Below, in pieces: positions 44,816 through 54,245 of a DNA stretch of 64,000 bases (positions are counted from its first letter, which is position 1; each line of letters begins with the position of its first letter). The stretch is from Paenibacillus athensensis (GTDB lineage Bacteria > Bacillota > Bacilli > Paenibacillales > NBRC-103111). Location: assembly GCF_004514475.2 (NCBI RefSeq), contig NZ_MYFO02000001.1, positions 744,001-808,000 on the forward strand, written 5' to 3'. Both the position numbers and the translations under genes were made by a program. A model generated the notes under the pieces. That model was not told the origin of the DNA. It did not search any database and saw only the letters and a list, made by a program, of their open reading frames with translations.

Positions 44816-45985
44816 TCATGCCATATAATCCAATGCCATTGACAAAAGCAGCTGCCCGGCCTGCAGCATCGAGCGTTCGTCAAGGTCAAATTTCGGATGG
44901 TGATGCGGATGGACGATGCCGGCGTCAGCATTGCCTGCACCAACGAACATATAGCAGCCCGGACGGTGCTGCAAATAATAGGCAAAATCCTCACCCGCCA
45001 TAATCAGCGGCGCGCGGTGCGTCCGTTCTTCACCGGCCAATTGCCCGCCGACCCGGATAAATCGCGCCGCCTCGGCTTCATCATTAACAACCGGCGGATA
45101 GCCTGGGCGGTAATCGACCTCTCCTTGCGCGCCAAACATCGCACACGTCGCTGCCGTGATGCTTTCGATGCGCTCGCGAATCATGTCCCGCAGCGTCGTC
45201 TCGTACGTACGAACGGTGCCGCGCAGCGTGCAGCTTTCCGCAAGCACGTTGAAGCTACTTCCGGCCTGAAAGGAACCAACGCTAACGACGCGCGGCTCGA
45301 CCGGATCGGTCTGGCGGCTTACGATCGATTGCAAATTGACGACCAGATGCGAGCCGACCACGACGCTGTCAATCGCCTGATGCGGCAACCCGGCATGCCC
45401 GCCTTTGCCTTGCAGACGGATCGTGAATTCGTCCGGAGCCGCCATCATCGGGCCTTCGCGGCAGTAGATGTGGCCGACCGGGAACGGCGTCCACAAATGA
45501 ACGCCATACACGGCGTCGACGCCGTCCAACGCACCGGCTGCGATCATCGCCGCGGCGCCGCCCGGCGTCGTTTCCTCGGCATGCTGGAACACAAACACCA
45601 GCGTTCCCGGCAGCCGGCCCTGCAGCAAGCTTGCCGTCTTGGCGACGCCAAGCAGCGTCGATGTGTGCGCATCATGTCCGCAGGCATGCATCACGCCGGG
45701 TACCGTGGAGGCGTATTCGCAATTTTTTTCGTCTTGAATCGGCAGCGCGTCCATATCGGCGCGAAGCGCTACGGTCGGCCCGGGCAGCGCGCCCCGCAGC
45801 GTTCCGACAACGCCTGTACCGCCTACGCCGGTGCGTACCTCCAGCCCCCAGTCCTGCAGCTGCCGGGCGACAAATTCCGCCGTCTTATGTTCCTGAAAGC
45901 TTAGCTCGGGATGCCGGTGCAAATACCGGCGCCAGCCGACCATTTCCTCGTACAGCCCGGCAAAGCCGCTCAGCCATTCGTTCAT
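44816..45985 (-). CDS. M20 family metal-dependent amidohydrolase
   Basis: The 389-residue peptidase-fold enzyme is of the IAA-amino acid/hippurate hydrolase type: RRYLHRHPELSFQE, ALRADMDALPI, HACGHDAHTSTLLG (metal Cys and His), QHAEETTPGGA (catalytic Glu pair), and GEDFAYYLQHRPGCY with HHHPKFDLDE at the end. It hydrolyses N-acyl or amide bonds; substrate unknown. The start at 45985 follows GAAAGGGGG; the frame stays open to 46054. Confidence 0.93.
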   Translation of the reverse strand: MNEWLSGFAGLYEEMVGWRRYLHRHPELSFQEHKTAEFVARQLQDWGLEVRTGVGGTGVVGTLRGALPGPTVALRADMDALPIQDEKNCEYASTVPGVMHACGHDAHTSTLLGVAKTASLLQGRLPGTLVFVFQHAEETTPGGAAAMIAAGALDGVDAVYGVHLWTPFPVGHIYCREGPMMAAPDEFTIRLQGKGGHAGLPHQAIDSVVVGSHLVVNLQSIVSRQTDPVEPRVVSVGSFQAGSSFNVLAESCTLRGTVRTYETTLRDMIRERIESITAATCAMFGAQGEVDYRPGYPPVVNDEAEAARFIRVGGQLAGEERTHRAPLIMAGEDFAYYLQHRPGCYMFVGAGNADAGIVHPHHHPKFDLDERSMLQAGQLLLSMALDYMA

Positions 45986-46171
45986 TCGGCAAGCCCCCTT
46001 TCGCCCGTCTAACGGTTTGTTCCTTATTTTATCAAATATCGGATTTCGTTTCACCTACAAAAAGCGCCATCAAATATTAGAAATTAAGCCTTGCAATCGA
46101 CTTGCGCAAGCTGGGGAAACATACTATCATGAATAAAGAATGCATACGTACAATGATGGAGGCGTTAAAAC

Positions 46172-46513
46172 GTGATTATTGAAGCAAACGGCTTGAAAGG
46201 CCTGACCAGCGATCTGGCCCACCTCGACGACGTAACGACGAAACTCGGTTTCGTGCGTTGGCAATGGGAATACTATCGCGCAACCTACGACCTGAAAATT
46301 GAAGATAAAAAGAGCGAATACTTTCTGCGCATCAACGCGCGCGCAACCGAAGGCAAGCTCGAATCCCCTTATGCCGTTCTGGCGCTGGAAGAAGCGTACA
46401 TCGGCGAGGTTTCCTTCCCGCACGGTCTTGACTACAATACGCCGATTCCCGACGCTGTAATGAAAGTCGCTCAGCAGAAGATCAACGAGCTGCAGCACGC
46501 GCTGGCTGAATAA
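46172..46513 (+). CDS. yugN: YugN-like family protein
   Basis: The 113-residue protein MIIEANGLKGLTSDLAHLDDV... with TTKLGFVRWQWEYYRATYDLKIED and VSFPHGLDYNTPIPD matches the YugN-like family of Bacillales, whose function is unknown. The start is GTG with GGAGG upstream. It is followed 13 bases later by the ftsW gene. Confidence 0.85.
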   Translation: MIIEANGLKGLTSDLAHLDDVTTKLGFVRWQWEYYRATYDLKIEDKKSEYFLRINARATEGKLESPYAVLALEEAYIGEVSFPHGLDYNTPIPDAVMKVAQQKINELQHALAE

Positions 46514-46526
46514 GCAGGGCCTGAGG

Positions 46527-47681
46527 ATGACGCCGCCGCGCAGAGGAACGCCTGATTTTTTGCTGCTTTTTTTGACGTTTCTGCTCGTTTGCTTTGGACT
46601 TGCTATGGTATTCAGCTCCAGCTCGATGACGACGGCCTATACAAAGGGAGATCCCTGGTTTTTCACCAAAAGGCAGCTGATGGCGGTTGCACTCGGCACT
46701 GTCTTTATGCTGTTTTGCATGAACATCCATTTTACGAAACTCAAGAAGCTGGTGCTGCCAGCTTTTCTCGTTATTTTGGGCATGCTTGTGCTCGTGCCGT
46801 TTATCGGTACCGTAACGAAGGGCGCGCGCAGCTGGTTTTATTTCGGTTCGTTCGGCCTGCAGCCGACGGAGTTCGCCAAGCTGGCCATCATCTTGTATCT
46901 GGCCTCGCTGATCAGTAACAAGGACGAGAAATTCCGCGATTTCAAAAAAGGGCTGCTGCCCGCTTTGCTTGTCGTCGGCTTCGTCTGCTTCCTGATCATG
47001 CTCCAGCCGGATCTGGGCTCCTGTATGATCGTGATGGCCTGCGCTGCGATCGTCATTCTCGTCGGCGGCGCCAATCTCAAGCATTTGTTTTATCTGGGCA
47101 CCGGCTTTTCCGCCATTGGCGCAATGGGTGTCATCTTGTATTTGCTGCGCGGCTCCTCGGGCCAACAAAACTACCGGGTGGAGCGGCTGACCTCATTTAT
47201 GGACCCGTGGGCGCATCAGCTTGACGAGGGGTATCAGATTGTGCAATCGCTGTTCGCGTTTGGTCACGGAGGTTTGACGGGCGCCGGCTTTGGACAAGGC
47301 ATCCAGAAGCTTCATTATTTGCCGGAAGCGCATAACGACTTTATTTTTTCCATCATCGGCGAAGAGCTGGGCTTTATCGGCGGCGCGTTGTTTTTGCTGA
47401 TTTACCTGCTGTTCATTTGGCGCGGTATTCTCGTTGCCGTCCGCTGCCCGGACAGCTTTGGCATGCTGACCGGCGTCGGCATTATGGGCATGCTGGGCGC
47501 GCAAGCCATCATTAACATCGGCGGTGTCACCAGCACCATTCCGCTGACCGGCGTTACCCTGCCGCTCATCAGCTACGGCGGCTCCTCGATGATGGCTTCG
47601 TTAATCAGCATGGGCATTTTACTCAGCATTTCCCGCGAGCAAAACCGGCTATCGCCTTCGGCAGCATCAAAAAGAACCTGA
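46527..47681 (+). CDS. ftsW: Peptidoglycan glycosyltransferase FtsW (SEDS family)
   Basis: The 384-residue polytopic membrane protein polymerises lipid II at the division septum. It has about ten transmembrane helices, VTKGARSWFYFGSFGLQPTEFAKL, LQPDLGSCMIV and the extracellular NIGGVTSTIPLTGVTLPLISYGGSS signature. FtsW, RodA and SpoVE are similar; the nearby ylaN, which adjoins ftsW in B. subtilis, favours FtsW. It lies 13 bases after yugN and ends at a hairpin terminator. Confidence 0.88.
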   Translation: MTPPRRGTPDFLLLFLTFLLVCFGLAMVFSSSSMTTAYTKGDPWFFTKRQLMAVALGTVFMLFCMNIHFTKLKKLVLPAFLVILGMLVLVPFIGTVTKGARSWFYFGSFGLQPTEFAKLAIILYLASLISNKDEKFRDFKKGLLPALLVVGFVCFLIMLQPDLGSCMIVMACAAIVILVGGANLKHLFYLGTGFSAIGAMGVILYLLRGSSGQQNYRVERLTSFMDPWAHQLDEGYQIVQSLFAFGHGGLTGAGFGQGIQKLHYLPEAHNDFIFSIIGEELGFIGGALFLLIYLLFIWRGILVAVRCPDSFGMLTGVGIMGMLGAQAIINIGGVTSTIPLTGVTLPLISYGGSSMMASLISMGILLSISREQNRLSPSAASKRT

Positions 47682-47704
47682 TCCCGGCAAAGGGACAGGT
47701 TCTT
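47671..47704. terminator. Bidirectional terminator between ftsW and the Asp23-like gene
   Basis: AAGAACCTG-ATCCC ... GGGA-CAGGTTCTT overlaps the ftsW stop region. The minus-strand copy ends in five T. Confidence 0.75.
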
Positions 47705-47719
47705 CGTTTGTTTACGTAG

Positions 47720-48097
47720 TTATTTTACGCGGTGCGCTTCTTCAATTTCCTCTTCCTTAAAAGCCACGCCTTCCACCTTGACATTGACTTCCACTACGTT
47801 CAGGCCGGTCATATTCTCGACCGCTTCTCTGACATTTTCCTGCAATTCGCGACAAACGTCCTGAATGCGGGAACCGTAGTTGACAATGACGCGCAGATCA
47901 ATCGCCGCTTCCACTTGTCCGACCTCGACGGAAACGCCTTTTTGCACGTTTTTGCCGCTCAGTCGTTTCGCGAGTCCTTCCGAAATTCCCCCGGACATGC
48001 CGGCAATGCCTGGAGTTTCCAAAGCGGCGAGTCCGGCAATGGTCGCTACTACGTCATCGGATATGCGAATTAAGCCGGTTTGAAGTTCTTCGGACAT
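47720..48097 (-). CDS. Asp23/Gls24 family protein (second copy)
   Basis: The 125-residue protein carries IRISDDVVATIAGLAALETPGIAGM and ends with VVEVNVKVEGVAF followed by an acidic tail, the YqhY/Asp23 pattern. AGGGAG precedes the ATG at 48097. It is only distantly similar to the 2489-2848 protein; YqhY-type members have been linked to control of lipid metabolism in B. subtilis, which is inference here. Confidence 0.88.
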   Translation of the reverse strand: MSEELQTGLIRISDDVVATIAGLAALETPGIAGMSGGISEGLAKRLSGKNVQKGVSVEVGQVEAAIDLRVIVNYGSRIQDVCRELQENVREAVENMTGLNVVEVNVKVEGVAFKEEEIEEAHRVK

Positions 48098-48271
48098 ACG
48101 GATCAACTCCCTGTTCTATAATAAGTCTATTGTAATAAGAACGCTTCCCGAAAGCAAGAAGCGCGGCCGATTCGGCAAAATCCGATTTACTTTACCCGCA
48201 AAAATGGGTATAGTAAAAAAAGCTTTATTACATAGAAATATCCAAAATCAGGGGACTCGGAGGGTTACGCG

Positions 48272-49315
48272 TTGAAAGGGAAATTGTTTAACATTGGATT
48301 GATTGGTACGTTTGTACTGAGCGCGGCCGCACATTATCTGCACATGGATTCGACGCTGCAATTTGTGATTTCTGCAATCACCATCATTTTTGTCGCCGGC
48401 TTTCTAGGCAAAGCGACAGAAAGCGTCGCCCACTACGCGGGCGAACGGATGGGCGGCTTCCTGAATGCGACATTCGGCAACGCCGCCGAGCTGATCATCG
48501 CGATCTTCCTCGTCAAAGACGGCTTGTTTGAAGTGGTCAAGGCAAGTCTGACCGGCTCGATTATCGGCAATCTGCTGCTCGTGCTCGGCTTGAGCGTTCT
48601 GGCAGGCGGCTTGAAATTCAAGGAGCAGAAATTCAACATCAAGCTGGCTTCGCACAATGCCTCGCTCATGCTGCTTGGCGTCATTGCGCTGTTCATTCCG
48701 GCCGTCTTCGCCGGCAGCCTGACCAAGCACGAGACAACAGGCATGAGTCTTGTCGTGGCGGGCGTACTGATTGTCGCTTACGCACTGTGGCTCGTATTCT
48801 CAATGGTGACGCATAAAAACGAACTGTCCGAAGAATCGATTGAGCACGGCGAAGCGACCTGGTCAAAAGGCAAATCGATTCTGTACCTCGTCATCGCCAC
48901 CGTCATGGTTGCCTTCACCAGCGAATGGCTTGTCGGCACACTGGAAGAAGTATCGCATAAATTCGGATTGTCCGACCTGTTCGTCGGTGCGTTTCTGGTT
49001 GCGATCATCGGCAACGCTGCCGAGCACAGCGCAGCCGTAATGATGGCGCTCAAAAACAAAATGGGCGCTGCTGTAGAAATCGCAGTCGGCAGCTCGCTGC
49101 AAATTGCCTTGTTCGTTGCTCCGGTTCTGATTGTGATCAGCTTCCTGATGGGCAACACAATGAACATTGTGTTCACGACCTATGAGCTGGCCGCTATTGC
49201 CGTCGCCGTCCTCATCACCAAATCGATCTCCCAGGACGGCTCGACCAACTGGTACGAAGGCGTGCTGCTGCTTGCTGTATACGGTATTCTTGGCGTTGTT
49301 TTCTTTCTCGTCTAA
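48272..49315 (+). CDS. Calcium/proton antiporter (CaCA superfamily, ChaA/YfkE type)
   Basis: The 347-residue membrane protein has about eleven helices and the two inverted alpha-repeat motifs GGFLNATFGNAAELIIAIF and AIIGNAAEHSAAVMMAL, whose Glu residues bind Ca2+. It extrudes Ca2+ in exchange for protons. The start is TTG after GGAGG. A hairpin after the stop is shared with ylaN. Confidence 0.93.
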   Translation: MKGKLFNIGLIGTFVLSAAAHYLHMDSTLQFVISAITIIFVAGFLGKATESVAHYAGERMGGFLNATFGNAAELIIAIFLVKDGLFEVVKASLTGSIIGNLLLVLGLSVLAGGLKFKEQKFNIKLASHNASLMLLGVIALFIPAVFAGSLTKHETTGMSLVVAGVLIVAYALWLVFSMVTHKNELSEESIEHGEATWSKGKSILYLVIATVMVAFTSEWLVGTLEEVSHKFGLSDLFVGAFLVAIIGNAAEHSAAVMMALKNKMGAAVEIAVGSSLQIALFVAPVLIVISFLMGNTMNIVFTTYELAAIAVAVLITKSISQDGSTNWYEGVLLLAVYGILGVVFFLV

Positions 49316-49344
49316 GGTTCGCTCTGCCGCTATATAACCACAAA

Positions 49345-49374
49345 AAAAGTGACCCGACTGAGGGTCACTTTTTG
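49345..49374. terminator. Bidirectional terminator shared by the antiporter gene and ylaN
   Basis: AAAAAGTGACCC-GACTGA-GGGTCACTTTTT. The ylaN stop codon lies inside the stem. Confidence 0.85.
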
Positions 49375-49652
49375 CTGTTGAGCGCTTCATAAAGCTGAGC
49401 CAAATTCCGCTCCAGCTTGCTTAAAATTTGCTTTCCGGCCGTTTCCGTAATCAAGCCGGCGCGAATCGCAAAATCGATTTCTCTGGAAAGTCCGTACATT
49501 TGCGTGTCCAGCACTTCTTCATAGAGCGGACATTGACGGGTCGTCAGGTTCTCCATCTGAACCTCGATCAGCTTTTCGATTTTATTGGCATCTTCTTGCA
49601 GAAGGGTGAGCGCTTTATGATTCAAGTTCAACAATAGATCAGATGAAGACAT
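49365..49652 (-). CDS. ylaN: YlaN family protein (UPF0358)
   Basis: The 95-residue protein is closely similar to B. subtilis YlaN over the core [28 protein letters not shown]. YlaN has been connected to iron homeostasis through the Fur regulator and to cell shape. Its last codons form one arm of the terminator hairpin. Confidence 0.93.
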   Translation of the reverse strand: MSSSDLLLNLNHKALTLLQEDANKIEKLIEVQMENLTTRQCPLYEEVLDTQMYGLSREIDFAIRAGLITETAGKQILSKLERNLAQLYEALNSKK

Positions 49653-49727
49653 TATGGCTTCCTCCCTGTACGGCTAGTCATCCGTCCTTATATGATCTAT
49701 ATTAAGCGAAATCGAGCCAATATACAA

Positions 49728-49765
49728 GAGAAGGTATCCCGGCTCAACGGCCGAAATACCTTCTC
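49728..49765 (-). terminator. Probable terminator after the HPr-like gene
   Basis: GAGAAGGTAT..CGGCC-GTTGA-GCCGG..ATACCTTCTC is a long stem, but the following T content is low (CTTGTATATT). Confidence 0.5.
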
Positions 49766-49774
49766 ATTGGTGAA

Positions 49775-50011
49775 CTACGCTTCCGTGATCGAAAGACCGT
49801 GTTTCTCGAATACTTCCTTCATAGCCGCCTTGGCTTCGTCTTCATCGGGGCCGTGAACGTGCAGGGCGTATTGGCCGTTGTTCAGCAATGTCGTGAACAG
49901 ACCGAGAATGCTTTTGACATCGATATACTTATTATCATACTGCAGTACGATGGAAGAGCGGAATTTGTTAGCGGTTTGCGAGATCTCAACGATGGCTGCA
50001 TTATTCGACAT
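49775..50011 (-). CDS. HPr-like protein without the phosphorylatable histidine
   Basis: The 78-residue protein aligns with HPr from its residue 16 on: QTANKFRSSIVLQYDNKYIDVKSILGLFTTLL matches the region around regulatory Ser46 (Ser34 here). The first beta strand and the GIHARPA loop with catalytic His15 are missing; position 3 is Asn. GGAGG lies 8 bases before the ATG, and no upstream start restores the strand. It cannot carry phosphate as a PTS protein; a Crh-like regulatory role is possible but unproven. An alternative is a decayed HPr. Confidence 0.82.
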   Translation of the reverse strand: MSNNAAIVEISQTANKFRSSIVLQYDNKYIDVKSILGLFTTLLNNGQYALHVHGPDEDEAKAAMKEVFEKHGLSITEA

Positions 50012-50139
50012 AGGGCATTCCTCCAATTTCTCATTTGACTTTCTCTATGATAACGTGTAAAGCGCTGCGAACGCAACAACTTTTTCCAAGTCGCGCGGAA
50101 AACGGGCATAACGCCCTAGGCCCGGGTACAAGCCGTTTT

Positions 50140-50820
50140 TTACGCTTTGCTCGACAGCTTCGTCTTCATCCAGCTCCCCAGCATGATCAGCCCGACAAAC
50201 ACCAGCAGCAAGAGCAGCAGGCGATTCTTGTAATGGCGAATATGCAGCAAATCGTGAGCGATCACCGATTCGAGAAAAATCATCGGCAACTTGCCGAGCA
50301 GCGTCGCCGCAATAAATGTGCCGGTTGAAATTCGCGTCAGCCCCGCTCCCAAATTGATGACGGACGAAGGAAAAATCGGAATGAGCCTGCCAATGAATAC
50401 ATAAAAAAATCCCTGACGCTCCATTCGCTCGCTGAACTGCTGAATCGCCGCAAAGCGGTGCAGCCGCTTCGCCACCCAATCGTGGGCAAAATAGCGGGAG
50501 ATCAAAAAGCAAGCGACCGCTCCAAGACAAGACATCGTGTAATTAACGACAAATCCCGTTTTGATGCCAAAAATGGCGACATTCGCGCTGGCAACAACGA
50601 CAAACGGAATAAAGGGAAATACGGTTTGCAAAAAGACGAGCGCCATGCCCATCAGCTTGCCGTAAATTCCCATCGCCTTCAAATGTGCGCTAAGCTGATA
50701 CATGTGGCTATGTGTCAGTTTCACTCCGGTTTTCGTATGAAACAACAAGTAGGCCAGCGCCCCCAAGAGCACGAGCGGCAGCAGCAGCTTGATGATATGT
50801 TTTCTTTTAAACAAGGGCAA
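50140..50820 (-). CDS. TVP38/TMEM64 family (DedA-like, SNARE-associated Golgi domain) membrane protein
   Basis: The 226-residue protein has about five to six transmembrane helices and the family loop GRLIPIFPSSVINLGAGLTRISTGTF. Relatives include polyprenyl-phosphate and phospholipid transporters. The start is TTG after GGAAGGATGG. The C-terminus is short and basic. Confidence 0.87.
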   Translation of the reverse strand: MPLFKRKHIIKLLLPLVLLGALAYLLFHTKTGVKLTHSHMYQLSAHLKAMGIYGKLMGMALVFLQTVFPFIPFVVVASANVAIFGIKTGFVVNYTMSCLGAVACFLISRYFAHDWVAKRLHRFAAIQQFSERMERQGFFYVFIGRLIPIFPSSVINLGAGLTRISTGTFIAATLLGKLPMIFLESVIAHDLLHIRHYKNRLLLLLLVFVGLIMLGSWMKTKLSSKA

Positions 50821-50869
50821 AATCGGACCATCCTTCCTGTTGTCCCTATTGTATCACGGGTTGGTCTAT

Positions 50870-51739
50870 TCAGGAAGTGCTGCCTGTTGCGGCTGTGTCC
50901 GCTGCGTTGTCCGCTCGCCGGAACTGATAGGCCGCCACGCTCGTCTCCCGATGCTCGGCACCGCTCAGCCGATAGCTGATCGCCGTTGTGACCTCCAGCC
51001 GGCCGGGCAAGCCGCCGCCGGGACTAATCCACAAGCGATAGGTCGCCTTGGCGTCGAGCGCAGCGAGCATCTCCTCGAGCTGCGCGGCCGAGCGCTGGGC
51101 CAGAGCCGCCAGCGCGACCGCTTCCGCCGGGCCGGCCGCGGCTTGACGGCGGCCAAGCGCGGCGGCCAGCGCCTGCCCCTGCTCGCGGTATTGCAGCGCC
51201 AGCCGGCGGCGTAGCTCCTCCGGAGCCGCCTCCGCCTCCAGCACGCGCTGCCCGCCCTTCGCGAGCTCGGGGCTCCAGCGCACGGCGGCGGGCGGCTGCG
51301 CCGTCAGCGCCTCCAGCTGGCGCAGCGGATCGCGCAGCGCCAGCGCAGCGGCTTCCGGCGGCGGCGGCGACGCGTCCCCGACGCCGCCGGAAGCCGCCCC
51401 CGCGCCGCCCGTTTCCGCACGGGCGGCGGAGGGGTCCACGGCCGCGGCAACGCCGACGCGGCCGCTGCTTGCGGCCGTCGCTTGCGACGACGGCCGGAGC
51501 GTCACCGCCGCGCCTGCGCGCGCGGCGCCGGCAAAGGCGAACGGCGGCAGCGACAGGCCGCCGTCCGCCTGCACTTCGACGCTGCCCTGGAACGCGAGGC
51601 TTGGCTCCTGAGCCAAAGCCGTCAGCGCTGCTTGCAGCGTCTCCTGCTCCCGGCCAACGCCTGCGCAGCCGGCCGGGCCTATTGCCGCCAGCGCGCACAG
51701 CGCGGCCAGCGTCCATTTCGATCGTCGGTTCAGTGTCAT
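50870..51739 (-). CDS. Putative lipoprotein, Ala/Gly-rich, unknown function
   Basis: The 289-residue protein begins RRSKWTLAALCALAAIGPAGCAG, a signal with a lipobox-like PAGC (a Pro at -3 is unusual). The mature part is very Ala/Gly/Pro-rich in the middle, then has helical EELRRRLALQYREQGQALAAAL and a beta-rich end (ATYRLWISPGGGLPGRLEVTTAISYRL) seen in some LolA-like or substrate-binding-like lipoproteins. I do not recognise a family. The ATG at 51739 follows GAAGGGCGGGG. Confidence 0.65.
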   Translation of the reverse strand: MTLNRRSKWTLAALCALAAIGPAGCAGVGREQETLQAALTALAQEPSLAFQGSVEVQADGGLSLPPFAFAGAARAGAAVTLRPSSQATAASSGRVGVAAAVDPSAARAETGGAGAASGGVGDASPPPPEAAALALRDPLRQLEALTAQPPAAVRWSPELAKGGQRVLEAEAAPEELRRRLALQYREQGQALAAALGRRQAAAGPAEAVALAALAQRSAAQLEEMLAALDAKATYRLWISPGGGLPGRLEVTTAISYRLSGAEHRETSVAAYQFRRADNAADTAATGSTS

Positions 51740-51901
51740 CCCCGCCCTTCTCCAGCTTCGGTCTTGCTCCCAGTGTGTCCCCCCGCTCCGGCAAATATGT
51801 ACGGCCGCGCCGCCAGAAGCCGACTTGCACTTGCCGCACAGCATTGCCGTCGTCAGCGCATAGCAAAAACGCCTGCCCACAGGCAAGCGTTCTCGCTCGG
51901 A

Positions 51902-53896
51902 CTACCCGACCTTGATCTGGTTGCGTCCGCTATTTTTGGCTTCGTAAAGCGCCATATCCGCTTTGTAAAACAGCGATTCGACGCTGATTTTATCCTCTTC
52001 CCAGTTCCAGTCCGACACGCCGCAGGACACGGTTACCTGCGGGTTCGTCTCCTGCATCACCCGCAGCCGGATACGCTCGGCGATCCGCACCGTTTGCTCC
52101 TTGGCCACCTGCGGCAAATACACGGCCAGCTCCTCGCCGCCCCAGCGCGCCGCAATATCGGTATCGCGAATGCTCGACTTGATGATGCCGCTGACCTGAA
52201 TCAAAATTTTGTCGCCGACCTGATGGCCGTACGTATCGTTGACGCGCTTGAAATAGTCGATATCGACCACGATCAGCGAGCCGCAGAAGTCTTTCTTTTG
52301 CATCAGATTCGCCTGCTCGTCGAGATAATGGCGCACATAAAGCCCGGTCAGGTTATCGGTAATGACCATCCGCCGAACCTCCGCATGCAGCGAAGCGTTC
52401 GTCATCGCCAGCCCGATATGGCCGGACAACACCTGCAGCAGCTTGTAGTTCTCGTAGGAGAAAAAGTTCGGCTTGCTGTGCACGACGAGAATGACGCCTT
52501 CCACCTCGCCGTTGACGAGAATCGGGGAGCCGATCAGGGAACGCGACTGCGTAACCTCCATCAGCTTCGATTTGATCTTCGTATTCATCGAATAATCGGA
52601 AATAATGACCGGTTCCTTGGTGGCGTATACAACACCGGAAAATCCTTCATCCAGCGTAAAATTCTCCTGAAACATGCTCGGCAAATTGCTCGCCTGCACG
52701 ATCAGCTTTTCCCGCTGCTTGTCGGTTTGCAAAATACAACTGAAGTCCGCTCCAAAAATATTCAGCAGCTCGCTCGACGCAAACTCAAAAATTTCGTTCA
52801 GCCGCAAGCTTTGATTCAGACGTTTCGTAATTTCATTGATCAAGCGCAGCTCGTTGATCAGGAAATTGGACTGCTCATACAGCTTTGCATTCTCAAAGGC
52901 CGAACCGGCCGTATCCGCCAGCACCGAAATGAACTGCAGGTCGGAAGAGGACATCGGCGTCTGCTCCGCGTGCAGATGAAGCACGCCGTATACGCCCTGC
53001 TTGCCCGACAGCGGCACCGCAATATTGCCCGTGCTCGTGCCGTCTCCGTCCGACGTGGACTCGAACACGAGCTGACCTTCCATGAAAGCCCGCGTGCAAA
53101 TATCGTCCTCCAGCGCCAAAAAGTTCAGCGGCTTCACCGGCAGGCTCGTGCTGTGACTGTCCTGCGAGAGCAGCAGATCGACCTGGATGGCCGGGTAGAC
53201 GTTGTGCAAGTTGTCCAGCACCTCGGTCAGCACCGCATCAACGTCGATCTTGGCATGCAGCTTCTTCGACGCCTCGAACAGCACGTCGCGCTTGAGCGCT
53301 TCCCGCTCATGCAGCTGGTTTTGCAGCGTCAGCTGCTCGGCACGCCGGCGCTCCGCGACAAGCGGCAAGCAGCTTTGCCAGAGCAAAGCCGCTGTGTAAA
53401 GCGCTTGCGTAAGCGAATCAAAAGCGGCTGGCGCACAGCAAACAAGACCGAGCGCGCCGACAACGTCGCCCTGAGCGTTCTTCACCGGAACGGCCACGGA
53501 AGAAGCGCCTGCCCCGGCCAAAGCCGGCTCGCCGGACGCCTGCGCAAGCGTCCCCGCGGCGAGACAGCGCTCCAGCGGATTGGCCCCTGCGGAAGCGGCG
53601 CTCCATGACGCAGACGGCGCCAGCAGCGCCTTCAGCTTGGCGGCAGCCTCGTCGTCCGCGCAGGCTCCCAAGACCTTCCCTTCCCGGTCCGTCAGCACAA
53701 AAGCTGTCTTGGGCGGAAGCATCGCAGCGCCGAATTGCTTCGTCCAGAGCGCAAAAGCTTCAGGCAACATCCATCTATTCGAATCATGCAGAACAACCTC
53801 GGCCGGCACAACAAGACCTTGTCGAAGATAAGCTTCGAAATGCTTGCCCTGCGCCTTGCTATCCTGAAGATCGGAACCTCGAAGATGATCGCTCAT
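51902..53896 (-). CDS. Diguanylate cyclase with GAF domains (GGDEF protein)
   Basis: The 664-residue cytosolic protein has an N-terminal region and two GAF-like sensor domains (about 130-290 and 345-495), then a GGDEF domain (500-664) with the active-site motif GGEEL in RWGGEELAVYLP and an inhibitory site RDTD exactly five residues ahead. It should make cyclic di-GMP and be inhibited by its product; Leu in place of Phe at the last GGDEF position is a mild deviation. AGGAG precedes the ATG. No ligand for the GAF domains can be proposed. Confidence 0.93.
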   Translation of the reverse strand: MSDHLRGSDLQDSKAQGKHFEAYLRQGLVVPAEVVLHDSNRWMLPEAFALWTKQFGAAMLPPKTAFVLTDREGKVLGACADDEAAAKLKALLAPSASWSAASAGANPLERCLAAGTLAQASGEPALAGAGASSVAVPVKNAQGDVVGALGLVCCAPAAFDSLTQALYTAALLWQSCLPLVAERRRAEQLTLQNQLHEREALKRDVLFEASKKLHAKIDVDAVLTEVLDNLHNVYPAIQVDLLLSQDSHSTSLPVKPLNFLALEDDICTRAFMEGQLVFESTSDGDGTSTGNIAVPLSGKQGVYGVLHLHAEQTPMSSSDLQFISVLADTAGSAFENAKLYEQSNFLINELRLINEITKRLNQSLRLNEIFEFASSELLNIFGADFSCILQTDKQREKLIVQASNLPSMFQENFTLDEGFSGVVYATKEPVIISDYSMNTKIKSKLMEVTQSRSLIGSPILVNGEVEGVILVVHSKPNFFSYENYKLLQVLSGHIGLAMTNASLHAEVRRMVITDNLTGLYVRHYLDEQANLMQKKDFCGSLIVVDIDYFKRVNDTYGHQVGDKILIQVSGIIKSSIRDTDIAARWGGEELAVYLPQVAKEQTVRIAERIRLRVMQETNPQVTVSCGVSDWNWEEDKISVESLFYKADMALYEAKNSGRNQIKVG

Positions 53897-54015
53897 GGGG
53901 CTTCTCCTTTAACGACAGACTAAATTCCCGTTACCTACAACATATACACTGTTTATCATACTATTTTTCTGTGAGTATTGCACTAGTTTTTCACAGGAAA
54001 ACGAAACAACGTCGC

Positions 54016-54044
54016 TTGACAGAAGGAAATCTTTTTAATAAAAT
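54016..54044 (+). promoter_or_regulatory. Strong sigma-A promoter for rpsD
   Basis: TTGACA and TAAAAT are separated by 17 bases. The predicted start near 54051 gives a leader of almost 200 bases. Confidence 0.82.
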
Positions 54045-54051
54045 TAATAGT

Positions 54052-54245
54052 CGAGTACTACCATGATTCGGTGAATGTCCTTTGTGATCACCCTCACTGA
54101 TTTTGCTGCTGGCAGGACTGCGGCTGAACTTTTCTCGCCAGGGAATCCGTTGATGATTCGCAAGCAAAATCGGGCACATAACTTCACCCCGCATCCTAGA
54201 GCTCCACTAACTACTATATGTGAAAAAGAAGGAGTTTTTCCTAAC
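54052..54245 (+). promoter_or_regulatory. rpsD leader, probable S4-responsive autoregulatory region
   Basis: The leader between the promoter and the AAGGAG of rpsD is long and has no good ORF. In Bacillus the same leader folds as an S4-binding pseudoknot that represses translation. I could not confirm the pseudoknot by eye. Confidence 0.45.

Noticed and set aside
51482-53608. A 708-codon plus-strand ORF opposite the GGDEF gene
   Set aside because: Composition is His/Arg/Leu-rich without domains; the real gene on the other strand shows GAF and GGDEF motifs.
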